Shown: positions 8,120 through 16,375 of the stretch, one piece after another
How the letters are laid out: the number at the start of each line of letters is the position of its first letter
How positions within the stretch are numbered: position 1 is the stretch's first letter
Source: Planctomycetota bacterium
Lineage (GTDB): Bacteria; Planctomycetota; JAJSAM01; JAJVHW01
Assembly (NCBI GenBank): GCA_024280885.1
Contig: JAJRPF010000007.1
Span: forward strand, 1-38,689
DNA: 38,689 bases
Direction of reading: 5' to 3'
The notes under the pieces: model-generated
What the model saw: only the letters and a program-made list of their open reading frames with translations
What the model was told of the DNA's origin: nothing
Databases searched by the model: none
Translations under genes and position numbers: made by a program

Positions 8120-9069
8120 GCGCGCGCTTCGTTCTCAGTGTCGATGTCGAGGGGCTCTGGGGCCTCTTCTTCGTCCGCTCGTACGTCGCGGAGCCGACCG
8201 CCGCCGAAGCGGGGCGCAGCGCGCTGCCACGACTCGGGACGATGCTTGCGGAGCGCGGGATGGCCGCGACCTTCGCGTTCGTCGGTCACCTCTTTCATGA
8301 GTCGTGTGGGCCGTGGGAGGGCACGCCGCATCCTGAAGCGCCCCGCCCGGTCTACCCGTGGTACGAGCGCGATTGGTATGGCGACGACCCCGGTACCGAC
8401 GAGTCGCGGGATCCGCTCTGGTACGCGCGTTCGCACGCGCTCGCCATTCACGCGCAGGGGCACGATGTCGGTGCCCATGGGTTCGCGCACGCGATCTTGG
8501 ATCCGCAGCATGTGCCGCGCGACGTCGCGGACCATGAGATGCGGAGTGCGCAGTCCGCCGCCGCCGCCGCCGGATTGCCCCCTCCGCGCTCGTTCGTCTT
8601 CCCGCAGAACGTGATCGGGCACGTCGGTGCGCTCGCCGAGAACGGTTTCACTTGCTATCGCGACACCGATGGCGGTCTGCCGGTGCGCGCCGGTCCGCCC
8701 GGCGGATTGGGTCGCGCGGCGAGTCTCGCCCGCCACGCCCTCGCCGCCCCGCCATTCGTGGGGCACGCGCGGCTGCGCGACGATGGCGTCGTCGTCCTGC
8801 CGGCGTCCTTCCCGTTGCTCGGGCGCGACGGATTGCGACGCGTCGTGTCGCGTAGCGCGCGGGTGGCACGTGTCGCAAAGGGGTTGGAGCGCGCCGCCCG
8901 CGAGGATGCGATCGTGCACGTCTGGACGCATCCCCATGCGTTCACGAGCGACGCGGCGTTCGCCGATCTGGCCGCTGTTCTCGACCTCGTGAGTGCGTGG
9001 TGCGAGCACGGGGATGCGCGCGTCATGACGATGGCCGACGTGGCGGACGAGGTACGCCGCGATGGCTGA
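8116..9069 (+). CDS. Polysaccharide deacetylase (NodB-homology, CE4)
   Basis: The 317-residue protein opens with SVDVEGLW (Asp10 as the likely metal/catalytic Asp of motif 1) and carries motif 2 as GAHGFAH (His121 and His125), the two metal-binding histidines of the NodB fold. CE4 enzymes remove N- or O-acetyl groups from sugars. A long insertion with PWYERDWYGDDP lies between the two motifs, as in larger members acting on surface glycans. A late VHVWTHPHAF segment supplies another conserved histidine. No signal peptide is seen, so a cytoplasmic substrate such as a lipid-linked intermediate is possible. The GTG start overlaps the previous stop (GTGA), with GGAG at 8104-8107. The gene overlaps the methyltransferase by eight bases. 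Confidence 0.85.
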   Translation: MSARFVLSVDVEGLWGLFFVRSYVAEPTAAEAGRSALPRLGTMLAERGMAATFAFVGHLFHESCGPWEGTPHPEAPRPVYPWYERDWYGDDPGTDESRDPLWYARSHALAIHAQGHDVGAHGFAHAILDPQHVPRDVADHEMRSAQSAAAAAGLPPPRSFVFPQNVIGHVGALAENGFTCYRDTDGGLPVRAGPPGGLGRAASLARHALAAPPFVGHARLRDDGVVVLPASFPLLGRDGLRRVVSRSARVARVAKGLERAAREDAIVHVWTHPHAFTSDAAFADLAAVLDLVSAWCEHGDARVMTMADVADEVRRDG

Positions 9070-10048
9070 GATCGCTCGCCGCGCGAAGGACGCGACGCCG
9101 CGTCTCGAACTCGTTCCGTGCCCGTTGTGTCACGGCGAACAGCGCGATCATGTCTGTCGCGTTGCGACGTGGAAGGCGCCGTTCGACGTCGTGCGCTGCC
9201 GCGACTGCACGCTCTTGCACATCAACCCGCGGCCCTCCGTCGACGATCTCGATGCGCTCTACGATGCGGGCTACTACGAGGGCGCTTCCGATTGGCATTA
9301 CGCCGACGAACGAGAGCAGCAGGAGCAAGTCCGTGTGCGCGCTGCCGGTCGGCTCGCTCGGGTCGCTACTCGGTTGCACGCCGGGGGGATCGAAACGCGC
9401 CGTGTGGTCGAGATCGGCAGCGCGTTCGGTGTCTTTCTGGACGAAGCGCGGAAGCAGGGATGGGAGTCGCTGGGATGCGAGGTCTCGCCCGCGTCGGCCG
9501 AGTATGCGGAGTCCACGTTCGGTCTCACGATCCGCCGTGTTGATCTGGCCGATGCGGACCTGCCCGATGCCTCGGCGGATCTCGTCACCGGGAGCGAGGT
9601 CGTCGAACATCTCGCGGCGCCGATGCGAACTTTCCGCGCGGCACACCGAGTCCTTGCGCCCGGCGGGATCGTCCTCTTCTCGACAGCGAACGAACGGAGC
9701 GCGGCCCGACTCGTGCGCGGCGCGCGCTGGGGGTACTATATGCCCGGGCACGTCGTCCTGTGGAGCGCCACCTCATTGCGCGACGCATTGCAACGTGCAG
9801 GTTTCATCGAGATCTCGGTGTCCGCGGGCGACGAGCGTGGATTGGCGAACTTTCTGGCGTTTCGGCGCGCAGCGGGCGCGGTCACCGGGACGTCGCTGGC
9901 GGCATGGATGCTGCGTCGGCTCCGGCTGGGCGATTGGACACTAGGAGCGGGAATGATCGTCAGCGCACGCAAGCCTCTCGTCGCGGACTCCAGCACTTCG
10001 AGGCGCCACGAAACGCACGGAAACGCTTCCGACGGAGACGGCGCGTGA
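9062..10048 (+). CDS. SAM-dependent methyltransferase with N-terminal zinc ribbon
   Basis: The 328-residue protein has a zinc ribbon made by C20/C23 and C46/C49 (CPLC, CRDC), a link region with the motif YYEG, and a class I methyltransferase core. Motif I is VVEIGSAFGVFLDEA (about 115-129), followed by GCEVSPASAEYA and SGSEVVEHL-like TGSEVVEHL. The ribbon plus this core is the common architecture of methyltransferases in polysaccharide and nucleotide-sugar clusters. It methylates an O or N acceptor using SAM, probably on a sugar here. It overlaps the deacetylase by eight bases and the ATP-grasp gene by GTGA. The C-terminal about 40 residues are low-complexity and Ser/His/Asp-rich. Confidence 0.9.
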   Translation: MAEIARRAKDATPRLELVPCPLCHGEQRDHVCRVATWKAPFDVVRCRDCTLLHINPRPSVDDLDALYDAGYYEGASDWHYADEREQQEQVRVRAAGRLARVATRLHAGGIETRRVVEIGSAFGVFLDEARKQGWESLGCEVSPASAEYAESTFGLTIRRVDLADADLPDASADLVTGSEVVEHLAAPMRTFRAAHRVLAPGGIVLFSTANERSAARLVRGARWGYYMPGHVVLWSATSLRDALQRAGFIEISVSAGDERGLANFLAFRRAAGAVTGTSLAAWMLRRLRLGDWTLGAGMIVSARKPLVADSSTSRRHETHGNASDGDGA

Positions 10049-11241
10049 GGCGCGCGTTGGTTCTCTCCGCCGAGACGCCCAGCGCGGTCGCCACCGTGCG
10101 CGCGCTGCACGGCGCGGGTTTCGAAGTGAGTGTCCTTGCGGAGCATCTCTTCTCCCCGGCCGCGGCGTCGTGGCGCTGCGGGCAGTCGCTGCGTGTGGGG
10201 GCGTGGCGGAGCGACGATCTCGTCTCCCACGTCCTGGACGTCGATGCCGACGTCGTCGTGCCGGTGAGCGAGGGCGATCTGCTGCGCCTGGCTCCCGTCC
10301 GGGAAAGTGTGGAGCGTCTGGCACCTGTGGTCGCTCCGGCGGCCGAGGCGTTGCTCCGAGCAACCGACAAGGCCGCGACCGGTCGCATCGCGCGCGATCT
10401 GGGCGACGAACGCGTGACCGGACCCGACGAGGCGTTGTTGCCTGCCGACCAGAAAGTCGGCGACGTACCGGACGACGACTTCCCGATGGTCGCGAAGCCG
10501 CGGCGCTCGCGCACTCTCCTCGCCGATGACTCGATCTGGGGCGACTCCGCGCGCTTCTGCGCCGACGGCTACGACCTGCGCGAGGCCCATCGCGAGTTCG
10601 CCGCCGGATCGCAAGATACGCTGGCGCAGCGCCCGGTCTATGGCGAAGCGCTGCTGGCGTCGGTGCTCTTGCACGACGACGGTCGTCCGGCGCTCTCGTT
10701 CGTGCATCGGCGCTTGCGCGAGGCGCGTCCCGAGGGCGGGCCGAGCGCGTGCGCGGTATCGCATGCCCTCTCGCCGGAACTCGTCGAGCCGGCCGTGGCG
10801 ATGGCCGCCGAACTCGGGCTCTTCGGCGTCCCCGTGCAATTCGAGTTCATCGTGCCAGAGAACGGTCCGAGCGTGTTGCTCGACGTCAACGCGCGCCCGT
10901 GGGGCACGCTGGGGCTGGCTCTCGATGCGGGCGTGGATTTCTACGGCGTCGCCGCGTGCCATGCGCTCGGTGACCCGCTGCCGCAGACGCCGCCCGACTA
11001 TCAGATCGGTCTCGTGCGTCAGTACCTGCCCTTCGAGGTGCGGCACGCGCTCGCCGTGATCTTCGGAGGACCGCCCGCCGGCTACGAGGGCGCTTGGCCG
11101 GCGAGTCCGTTGGACGCGGCCCTCTCCGCGGCGTTTCTCCCCTCGAACGCGCTCGTTTTTCAGTCGGGCGATCCTCTGCCCGCGCTCGCCGATTTCGCAC
11201 ACATCATCCGCCGCACCGTCTGGAAGGACTCGACTGGGTGA
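10045..11241 (+). CDS. ATP-grasp family carboxylate ligase-like protein
   Basis: The 398-residue protein begins with a Rossmann-like domain (RRALVLSAETPSAVATVRAL) that resembles biotin-carboxylase N-terminal domains. ATP-grasp features follow: FPMVAKPRRS for the nucleotide-binding lysine region, PVYGEALLASVLL, VQFEFIVPENG and the metal/phosphate site LLDVNARPWGTL (the N-x-R signature). ATP-grasp enzymes activate a carboxylate as acyl phosphate and join it to an amine or thiol. In glycan clusters they may attach amino acids to sugars or make carbamoyl-type precursors, but the substrate is not visible here. The GTG start overlaps the methyltransferase by GTGA. The gene is last in its operon, and the tandem 16-bp repeat starts two bases after its stop codon. 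Confidence 0.85.
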   Translation: MRRALVLSAETPSAVATVRALHGAGFEVSVLAEHLFSPAAASWRCGQSLRVGAWRSDDLVSHVLDVDADVVVPVSEGDLLRLAPVRESVERLAPVVAPAAEALLRATDKAATGRIARDLGDERVTGPDEALLPADQKVGDVPDDDFPMVAKPRRSRTLLADDSIWGDSARFCADGYDLREAHREFAAGSQDTLAQRPVYGEALLASVLLHDDGRPALSFVHRRLREARPEGGPSACAVSHALSPELVEPAVAMAAELGLFGVPVQFEFIVPENGPSVLLDVNARPWGTLGLALDAGVDFYGVAACHALGDPLPQTPPDYQIGLVRQYLPFEVRHALAVIFGGPPAGYEGAWPASPLDAALSAAFLPSNALVFQSGDPLPALADFAHIIRRTVWKDSTG

Positions 11242-11243
11242 GT

Positions 11244-11323
11244 TGGCAGATGTGTGAGATGGCAGATGTGTGAGATGGCAGATGTGTGAGATGGCAGATG
11301 TGTGAGATGGCAGATGTGTGAGA
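11244..11323. repeat. Five tandem copies of a 16-bp repeat
   Basis: The unit tggcagatgtgtgaga occurs five times head to tail without a mismatch, starting two bases after the stop of the ATP-grasp gene. It sits in the 116-bp gap between two convergent genes. The copies touch, with no spacers, so it is a minisatellite and not a CRISPR array. Copy number is likely to vary between strains. Confidence 0.95.
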
Positions 11324-11357
11324 TCGCGGACTGCGGAAGTGTCGAGGACGGACTCCG

Positions 11358-12551
11358 TCACCGGCGTCCGACGCCCAATTCCCGCGCGCAGACGAATAGC
11401 ACGTAGGAGTGGAACGCGAGCGAAAGCGGTTTGAGGGTCACGGTGAAGAACGGATGCAGCGTCCAGACCTCGACCGCGATCCAGCCGAGCAGGATGAGCC
11501 CGATCAGCGCGCGCTGTTGCGCGCGGCGCGACGATTGCATCGCGACCACGATCAGCACCATCACGAGGGCTTGGGAGACGTAGGGTGAGCGGCACGCTGG
11601 CATGAAGAGCATGACGGCGCATTGCATCGCAGCCAACGCAACGCATGCGCGTCGGGCCGGGGGCAATCGATGTCCGCGCAGAAGCACGGCGAGGACCACG
11701 CCGCCCGCGGCCAGCGCGAAGATCCCGAGCAGGAGGATGAACGGGATTCCCGTGACGCGACCGAGGAGGTCGGTGGCGCTGATCCCGACGCCGGTGTTCT
11801 CGGCCAGGGCGCGTGACGGGTAGGTGGCCGGGAGGAGGATGTACCACGGCGCCGCGACGCACATGGCCGCGACGCTCGCGCGGAGCATGGCCCCGCGCTG
11901 CGGCCGCAACGTAGCCACAAGCACGGCGGCGAACGGCAGGAACGTGGGCTTCGTGAGCAGGATGCCCAGACCGAGCAGCACGTCGCAGAGCGTCGGCCGT
12001 TCTTGCATTGCGGCGCACGCGGCGATCGCCAGCATCCCGACGAAGAGCGACTCGTCTTGACCGCGAACCACGAGCTGATGCCAGAGCAGTGGCGACAGCA
12101 CGAGCCACGCCGTGATCCACGCCGTGCGCAGGCGTGCATCGGACGCACGCGCCAGCCGCGCACCGAACGTGATCGCGAGCGCGTCTCCGGCGACGAAGGG
12201 GAGGAGCGTCACGATCCAATGACCGCCGGGGGCGATGGCCCGCAGTGCGCCCTGTAGCCACGCGAGTGCCGGACCGTAGATCCAGACGTGGTCCACCCCG
12301 GGAATGCCGCCTGCGACGGTGCGCGCGCTCGAGATCTTCCAGTACCACGAGTCCGACGCGGCCCGAACGTCCAGCACAACGAAGATCCCCAGCGGGTACG
12401 CGAAACGTGTGAGCGCGAAGAGCAACCACCAGAACGGGCGTGGCAGCTGCTCGGCGCGGCTGCGGACGTGCGGGTCCCGAAACCAGACCAATAACGCCGC
12501 AGCGGCGAGCGTCGGGAGAGCGAGCTGAACGGTAGCGTCGAGGAGGTCCAT
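11358..12551 (-). CDS. Polytopic membrane protein, GT-C glycosyltransferase-like
   Basis: The 397-residue protein has about nine or ten hydrophobic segments. After the second segment comes the loop DSWYWKISSARTVAGGIPG (about 67-85), then DHVWIYGPALAWL. An acidic residue just after the first helices, followed by a YGP motif, is common in GT87-like mannosyltransferases and other GT-C enzymes that use polyprenyl-phosphate sugars. The central region holds WHQLVVRGQDESLFVG, giving a second acidic pair. It is on the opposite strand to the glycan operon and converges with it. The upstream neighbour on this strand (CAP-domain gene) is 81 bp away, so the two could share a transcript. I see no clear TANNNT box close to this start. 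The family assignment is tentative. Confidence 0.65.
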   Translation of the reverse strand: MDLLDATVQLALPTLAAAALLVWFRDPHVRSRAEQLPRPFWWLLFALTRFAYPLGIFVVLDVRAASDSWYWKISSARTVAGGIPGVDHVWIYGPALAWLQGALRAIAPGGHWIVTLLPFVAGDALAITFGARLARASDARLRTAWITAWLVLSPLLWHQLVVRGQDESLFVGMLAIAACAAMQERPTLCDVLLGLGILLTKPTFLPFAAVLVATLRPQRGAMLRASVAAMCVAAPWYILLPATYPSRALAENTGVGISATDLLGRVTGIPFILLLGIFALAAGGVVLAVLLRGHRLPPARRACVALAAMQCAVMLFMPACRSPYVSQALVMVLIVVAMQSSRRAQQRALIGLILLGWIAVEVWTLHPFFTVTLKPLSLAFHSYVLFVCARELGVGRR

Positions 12552-12632
12552 CGTGTGCGCCGCGCATTGTGACGGCTGGGCGAGCGGAGCGCGACGACGC
12601 GGCGGCGGCGCGGACCGGTCAACGCGGACGAG

Positions 12633-14051
12633 TCAGCGCGTGTGGAACGTCGCGGTGGCCGTCTGCGTGGGCTCCTCGTACCGCCCGAACTGATACGTCA
12701 CGCGATACGTAGCACCGGATCGGAGCGGCCATTTCGGCACGAGCCCGAGCAGACGCGAACCCTGTTGTGCCTCGGCCACAAGTGTCGGCACCGGGATCAC
12801 CTTGTCGCCGTCGAGCAGGACGAGTTCTCCGCTGAAGTCGATGACCCCGTGATCCCAGCGCGCGAAGAGGACCGTCAGTGGATTGCCCCGATACTGGGGA
12901 GTGGAGGTCGGCTCCGGGACTTCACCGCGACCACAGAACCTGGTCTCGAACCCGACCGAGCCGTCTGCGGGAAAGAGGATCGGGTCCTTCCAGACGGGAT
13001 CGCGCTCGTCGCGTGGCGGCGACGCGGAACTGACATCGATGACCGAGATGCGCACCGTGCCGGTCGAGATCCCGACGCGGAGCAGGAAAGGGTCCGTGAA
13101 GCCGCCGCGGTGGTAGAACGTCGCCATGTAGGCGTCGATCGAGTGCGAATGGGACTCCGCCATGATGACGCTCTTCCGCGCGGCGGCTTGTCCCTCCGGG
13201 GAGTAGCCCGGTCGCTTCTCCGACTCATCGTGGGGATTGGAGTAGCCGCTCCAGTGATTGGTCTTCAAGTAGAGCGCGTGTGCGGTACAGGCCGCGGAGA
13301 GCTCCCGATCGAGTGTCACAGGCGGGAGCCCTGCGCGCATTCGGAGTCCGTTGATCTTCTTCAACGCCCTGCGCTGGTCGTCGTTGGTCGCGAGCGCTTC
13401 CACCTCCGCGACGAGGCGCTCGTCGTCGATATGCCGGATCGTGAGACGTTCCGCGCCCACGATCAGCGATGCGGTCAACGGCAGTGTGAGTGTGCTCCCC
13501 GCCGCGCGGTAGCCGTCGCCGCCGGTTGTGGAGAAGCGCCCGTTGCTGTCGAGATCGACAAGATCAACGGACACGCCCTTGACCGTGAGTCGTCGGCCCT
13601 CGACCACGGCCATGGACCAGGTTGGTGCGCTTTCCCCGTCGCCGTCGGTCGCGTTGGGCTCGGCGCGAACGTGAACAGAGATCTTCCGCCGGGCATGATC
13701 GTCGGGGATGGCGATCTCGATCGTCGTGCTCTCCGAAATGCGCCGCGAGGGCTCTCGGGAGGGCGCGGTTGCGACGACCAAGCCCTTCTTCGTGGGCTTG
13801 ACCGCGACGCGATGAGGCCCGATGACGAGTGCGCCGTCAATCGGCCTGAACCAGGTCAGATCCGTGCGTTGCGACGCGATGACCGGCTCCAACGTGACGC
13901 GCTCAAGTGCGAACTCGACGCCGGCGGTGGCAGGTGGTTCCACGTCGTTCTCGGCGTGCGCAGCGGGACCGATCGCGAGGGCTCCGAGGAGTGCCCACGT
14001 CGCGCCAGCGCGCCAGGCCGATCGGGATCGCTGCATTCGAATTCGCCGCAT
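12633..14051 (-). CDS. Secreted CAP/SCP-domain protein
   Basis: The 472-residue protein has a basic N-terminus and hydrophobic core with a likely signal-peptidase site after residue 33 (AHA, then END). Residues about 40-220 form a beta-rich region containing DLVDLDSNGRF, which looks like a calcium-binding-type loop. Residues about 226-330 match the CAP fold: INGLRMRAGLPPVTLDREL, then AHALYL with His258, NPHDES with His274 and a helix with AESHSHS. CAP proteins are extracellular; bacterial members are of mostly unknown function, some binding lipids or acting near the cell wall. The last about 80 residues look like an Ig-like beta domain (YRVTYQFG near the end). A TACCAT box lies 6 nt before the ATG, and the 106-bp palindrome begins next to that box. 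A start at residue 6 (ATG 14036) is an alternative. Confidence 0.8.
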   Translation of the reverse strand: MRRIRMQRSRSAWRAGATWALLGALAIGPAAHAENDVEPPATAGVEFALERVTLEPVIASQRTDLTWFRPIDGALVIGPHRVAVKPTKKGLVVATAPSREPSRRISESTTIEIAIPDDHARRKISVHVRAEPNATDGDGESAPTWSMAVVEGRRLTVKGVSVDLVDLDSNGRFSTTGGDGYRAAGSTLTLPLTASLIVGAERLTIRHIDDERLVAEVEALATNDDQRRALKKINGLRMRAGLPPVTLDRELSAACTAHALYLKTNHWSGYSNPHDESEKRPGYSPEGQAAARKSVIMAESHSHSIDAYMATFYHRGGFTDPFLLRVGISTGTVRISVIDVSSASPPRDERDPVWKDPILFPADGSVGFETRFCGRGEVPEPTSTPQYRGNPLTVLFARWDHGVIDFSGELVLLDGDKVIPVPTLVAEAQQGSRLLGLVPKWPLRSGATYRVTYQFGRYEEPTQTATATFHTR

Positions 14052-14057
14052 GTGACC

Positions 14058-14063
14058 ATGGTA
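14058..14063 (-). promoter_or_regulatory. TANNNT -10-like box before the CAP gene
   Basis: On the minus strand TACCAT lies 6 nt before the ATG at 14051, with no Shine-Dalgarno site between. The arm of the 106-bp palindrome begins 3 nt upstream of it. Confidence 0.45.
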
Positions 14064-14066
14064 GAG

Positions 14067-14172
14067 GGCGATCCGGAGTCAGGACACATTCGGCAGAGTT
14101 CGCAGGTTGGCGTTCGCTGGTTCGACGCCCGTGCTCCGAAGTCCGCCGAATGTGTCCTGACTCCGGATCGCC
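14067..14172. repeat. 106-bp palindromic element, copy 1
   Basis: The 36-bp arms 14067-14102 and 14137-14172 are inverted with two mismatches (core ggcgatccggagtcagg at the outer end). The loop is 34 nt. The element fills the gap between two divergent genes and almost touches both -10-like boxes. A second element of exactly the same length, with related arm and loop sequence, lies at 35682-35787. The loops also align (aggttggcgttcgc here, aggtttgcattcgc there), so they share descent. Confidence 0.9.
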
Positions 14173-14181
14173 TCTCGCGGC

Positions 14182-14187
14182 TACGAT
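14182..14187 (+). promoter_or_regulatory. TANNNT -10-like box before the radical SAM gene
   Basis: TACGAT ends 6 nt before the GTG at 14194. The 9 bases TACGATCAG are identical to those before asnB copy 2 (23167-23175). The palindrome arm ends 9 nt upstream. Confidence 0.5.
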
Positions 14188-14193
14188 CAGTGC

Positions 14194-15183
14194 GTGACGC
14201 CGATCGGACTCGACCCGCACGCTCCCCGGACCCCGCTCGGGCACGTGAAGGACGCTGTCCTGAGGACAAAATTGCACGTCGAGCGGCGGCTGGATCGAGC
14301 GTCGGCACTGCACGTCGAGCCGCGCAGAAAACGGGCCGTGATCCGGGCGCTGAACTTCGAACTCTCCGGGGCGTGCAACCTGCGCTGCAAGTGGTGCTCG
14401 CTCGACTCGAAGTTGCGGGCTGGCTTCATGGACGTCGCGCTCTTCGAGGATGTGCTGCGCCAGATCGCAGACCCGGAGTTCTTCGACGTGCGGGTCATCA
14501 ACTTGCACCACTCGGGCGATGTGCTGCTCCATCCAGAGTTCCGGTCCTTCCTTGAGACGCTCGAGAGCGCGAAGCGTGCGCGCGCGGACTTCCCGTTCGT
14601 GCAGATGCTGACGAGCGCGACCCATCTGCGTGGAGATCGTGTCGCAGCGCTGCTCGAGACCGACGCGCTCGACTGGCTGCGCTTCTCCGTGGACGGCGGG
14701 AATCCCCGCGACTTCGAGGCCATTCGTGTGGGCGCGAAATGGGACAGCGTGGTGGGCAATATCCACGAGTTCCTGGACGAGGCCGAGCGACGTGGGCGGA
14801 CGATCCGGACGGGGATCATCTCGCTCTTCGCCAACGACAATCCGGAGATCACTCCGGAGTTCACCGAGCTGGTTGCGCGCGTGACGAATTACATGCCGCG
14901 TCTGCCGCACAACTGGGTGGGGAAGGCCGACCTCGGACTGGACGACGGGCCCGCTCCTCCGCGCGGACTCTGCAAGTTCATCCTGTCGCAGACGGTCGTC
15001 CTGCACGACGGGCGCGTCACACTTTGTTGCAACGATCTCAACGCCGAGGGTGTGATCGGTGACCTCGCGGACCAGAGCCTCTACGCGATCTTCCGCGGAC
15101 CCGAGCGGCGCGCGGTCATCGAGGCGATGCGCCGCGAACGCCGCGACGAGCTCGCGTTCTGCGGGACGTGTACGCAGGAGTGA
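14194..15183 (+). CDS. Radical SAM protein with SPASM-like C-terminus
   Basis: The 329-residue protein has the cluster motif C61-xxx-C65-xx-C68 (SGACNLRCKWCSL), which binds a [4Fe-4S] cluster and SAM. A TIM-barrel-like middle carries INLHHSGDVLLHPEF and WLRFSVDGG. The C-terminal part (from about 265) has CKFILSQ, VTLCCNDL and the terminal FCGTC, typical of SPASM or twitch domains that bind additional iron-sulfur clusters. Family members carry out radical chemistry on peptides, sugars or tRNA; here the neighbours are glycan genes, so a sugar or lipid-carrier modification is an inference. GTG 14194 is chosen because of the TACGAT box. It overlaps the glycosyltransferase by GTGA and leads a four-gene unit ending in the ABC exporter. 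Confidence 0.85.
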   Translation: MTPIGLDPHAPRTPLGHVKDAVLRTKLHVERRLDRASALHVEPRRKRAVIRALNFELSGACNLRCKWCSLDSKLRAGFMDVALFEDVLRQIADPEFFDVRVINLHHSGDVLLHPEFRSFLETLESAKRARADFPFVQMLTSATHLRGDRVAALLETDALDWLRFSVDGGNPRDFEAIRVGAKWDSVVGNIHEFLDEAERRGRTIRTGIISLFANDNPEITPEFTELVARVTNYMPRLPHNWVGKADLGLDDGPAPPRGLCKFILSQTVVLHDGRVTLCCNDLNAEGVIGDLADQSLYAIFRGPERRAVIEAMRRERRDELAFCGTCTQE

Positions 15184-16361
15184 TCGCGGGCGCAGCTCTG
15201 TCCGTTCTGCGTGCGGCGACACTGGCGGGGCGCGTGTCGCTCGCGCTCACACAGACGATGGGGCGACGGCATGCCGCGCCGCCCGTCGAGGGCCCCCTCT
15301 CGCTGCTCTTCCTCTCGCAGTATCCGGAGGACTTCGCGGGGACGAAGTACCGACTCGGACGGTGGGCGGATCGATTGCGGTGGGCAGGGCATCGCGTCGA
15401 TCTCTCGCTCGCCGTCCCGACGCCGCACGGCGAGCGATTGGCGCACGATTGGAGCGTTCGCGCGCGGACGGAGTTCCATCTCCGCATGTTGGCAGGGCGC
15501 ATCCCCGCGGCGTTGCGTGCGCGCCGCTACGACGCCGTCGTGATCCACATGAACGATCTTCCTTTCTGGGAGTATGGACCGCCGTTTGTCGCGCAAGCGA
15601 TCGCCGGTCGTGCGGGCCGCGTGCTCCTCGATCTCGACGACCTGCCCGTGATGGGGGGCGAGTCTGCCCCGCGACCGCGTGCTCGCGCGTTGGTGTGTGC
15701 CGTGGACGGGTTGATCGTCGGGACGAGCGATCTGCGCGGAGAATTCCCCGACGCGCCGGCATGGGTCGTGCCGACGTGTGTCGAGCCGGATGAGTGGCCG
15801 GTCCCCGATCGCTCTGCCCGCGAGGGCCCCGTCGTCCTCGGCTGGGTGGGGAGCCCGGGCAACCTGCGCTATCTGGAGAGCATCGCCGAACCACTGGCCG
15901 TTGTCTGCGCGCGTTTCGGTGCCCGCATCCGCGTGATCTGCAGTCGTCCTCCAGAGTTGCCGGGTGTGCCGGTGGACTTCGTTGCCTGGAGTGCCGCTGG
16001 CGAGGTCAGTGATCTCGCCCCGATGGACATCGGGCTGGCGCCACTCGACGACGGACGCCGGCAGCGCCGAAAGTGCGGACTGAAGGCGTTGCAGTACATG
16101 GCCTCGGGGCTGCCCGTCGTGGCGTCGCCGGTCGGAGCGCTGGCGCGGATCGTGGAGGATGGCGTGACGGGCTCTCATGCCGTGACGGCCGACGCGTGGG
16201 AGCAGTCTCTGACGGAGTTGATCTGCGATCGCAAGCGGCGTGTCGCCCAGGGCGCAGCCGGTCGCGTTGCCGTGGAGGAGCGTTGGTCCTTCGACGCGCA
16301 TCAGCCGCGATTTCTGGCCGCCCTGCGCGGGCTCTCTGCGGATCAGGGCGCCGCGCTGTAG
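15180..16361 (+). CDS. Glycosyltransferase, GT4-like
   Basis: The 393-residue protein starts at a GTG overlapping the radical SAM stop (GTGA); an in-frame GTG at 15168 would add four residues. The N-terminal half has LSLLFLSQYPEDFAG and GRWADRLRWAGHRVDLSLAV, followed by VLLDLDDLPVM. The C-terminal half begins VVLGWVGSPGNLRYL and has the donor-site segment RKCGLKALQYMASGLPVVA. It shares the GW.GSP...KCG.KAL.YMASG signature with the gene at 7010-8119. The position between a radical SAM gene and a polysaccharide ABC exporter suggests it builds or finishes the exported glycan. Donor and linkage are unknown. Confidence 0.85.
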   Translation: MIAGAALSVLRAATLAGRVSLALTQTMGRRHAAPPVEGPLSLLFLSQYPEDFAGTKYRLGRWADRLRWAGHRVDLSLAVPTPHGERLAHDWSVRARTEFHLRMLAGRIPAALRARRYDAVVIHMNDLPFWEYGPPFVAQAIAGRAGRVLLDLDDLPVMGGESAPRPRARALVCAVDGLIVGTSDLRGEFPDAPAWVVPTCVEPDEWPVPDRSAREGPVVLGWVGSPGNLRYLESIAEPLAVVCARFGARIRVICSRPPELPGVPVDFVAWSAAGEVSDLAPMDIGLAPLDDGRRQRRKCGLKALQYMASGLPVVASPVGALARIVEDGVTGSHAVTADAWEQSLTELICDRKRRVAQGAAGRVAVEERWSFDAHQPRFLAALRGLSADQGAAL

Positions 16362-16364
16362 CCT
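16359..16364 (+). promoter_or_regulatory. TANNNT -10-like box before the ABC permease gene
   Basis: TAGCCT overlaps the stop codon of the preceding gene and ends 11 nt before ATG 16376. It may be a weak internal promoter or chance. Confidence 0.25.
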
Positions 16365-16375
16365 GCGCGCCACCC

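Noticed and set aside
11244..11323. Possible CRISPR array
   Set aside because: Units are 16 bp and adjoin directly with no spacers, and no cas gene is present.
9736..12567. 943-codon frame on the minus strand
   Set aside because: It overlaps the ATP-grasp and methyltransferase genes and the real minus-strand membrane protein in another frame; its translation is low-complexity and includes the tandem repeat.
14067..14172. -35 box inside the palindrome arm
   Set aside because: CTGACT/CTGGCT in the arms lies 13, 19 and 20 nt from the -10-like boxes in the three cases, too variable to be a shared -35.
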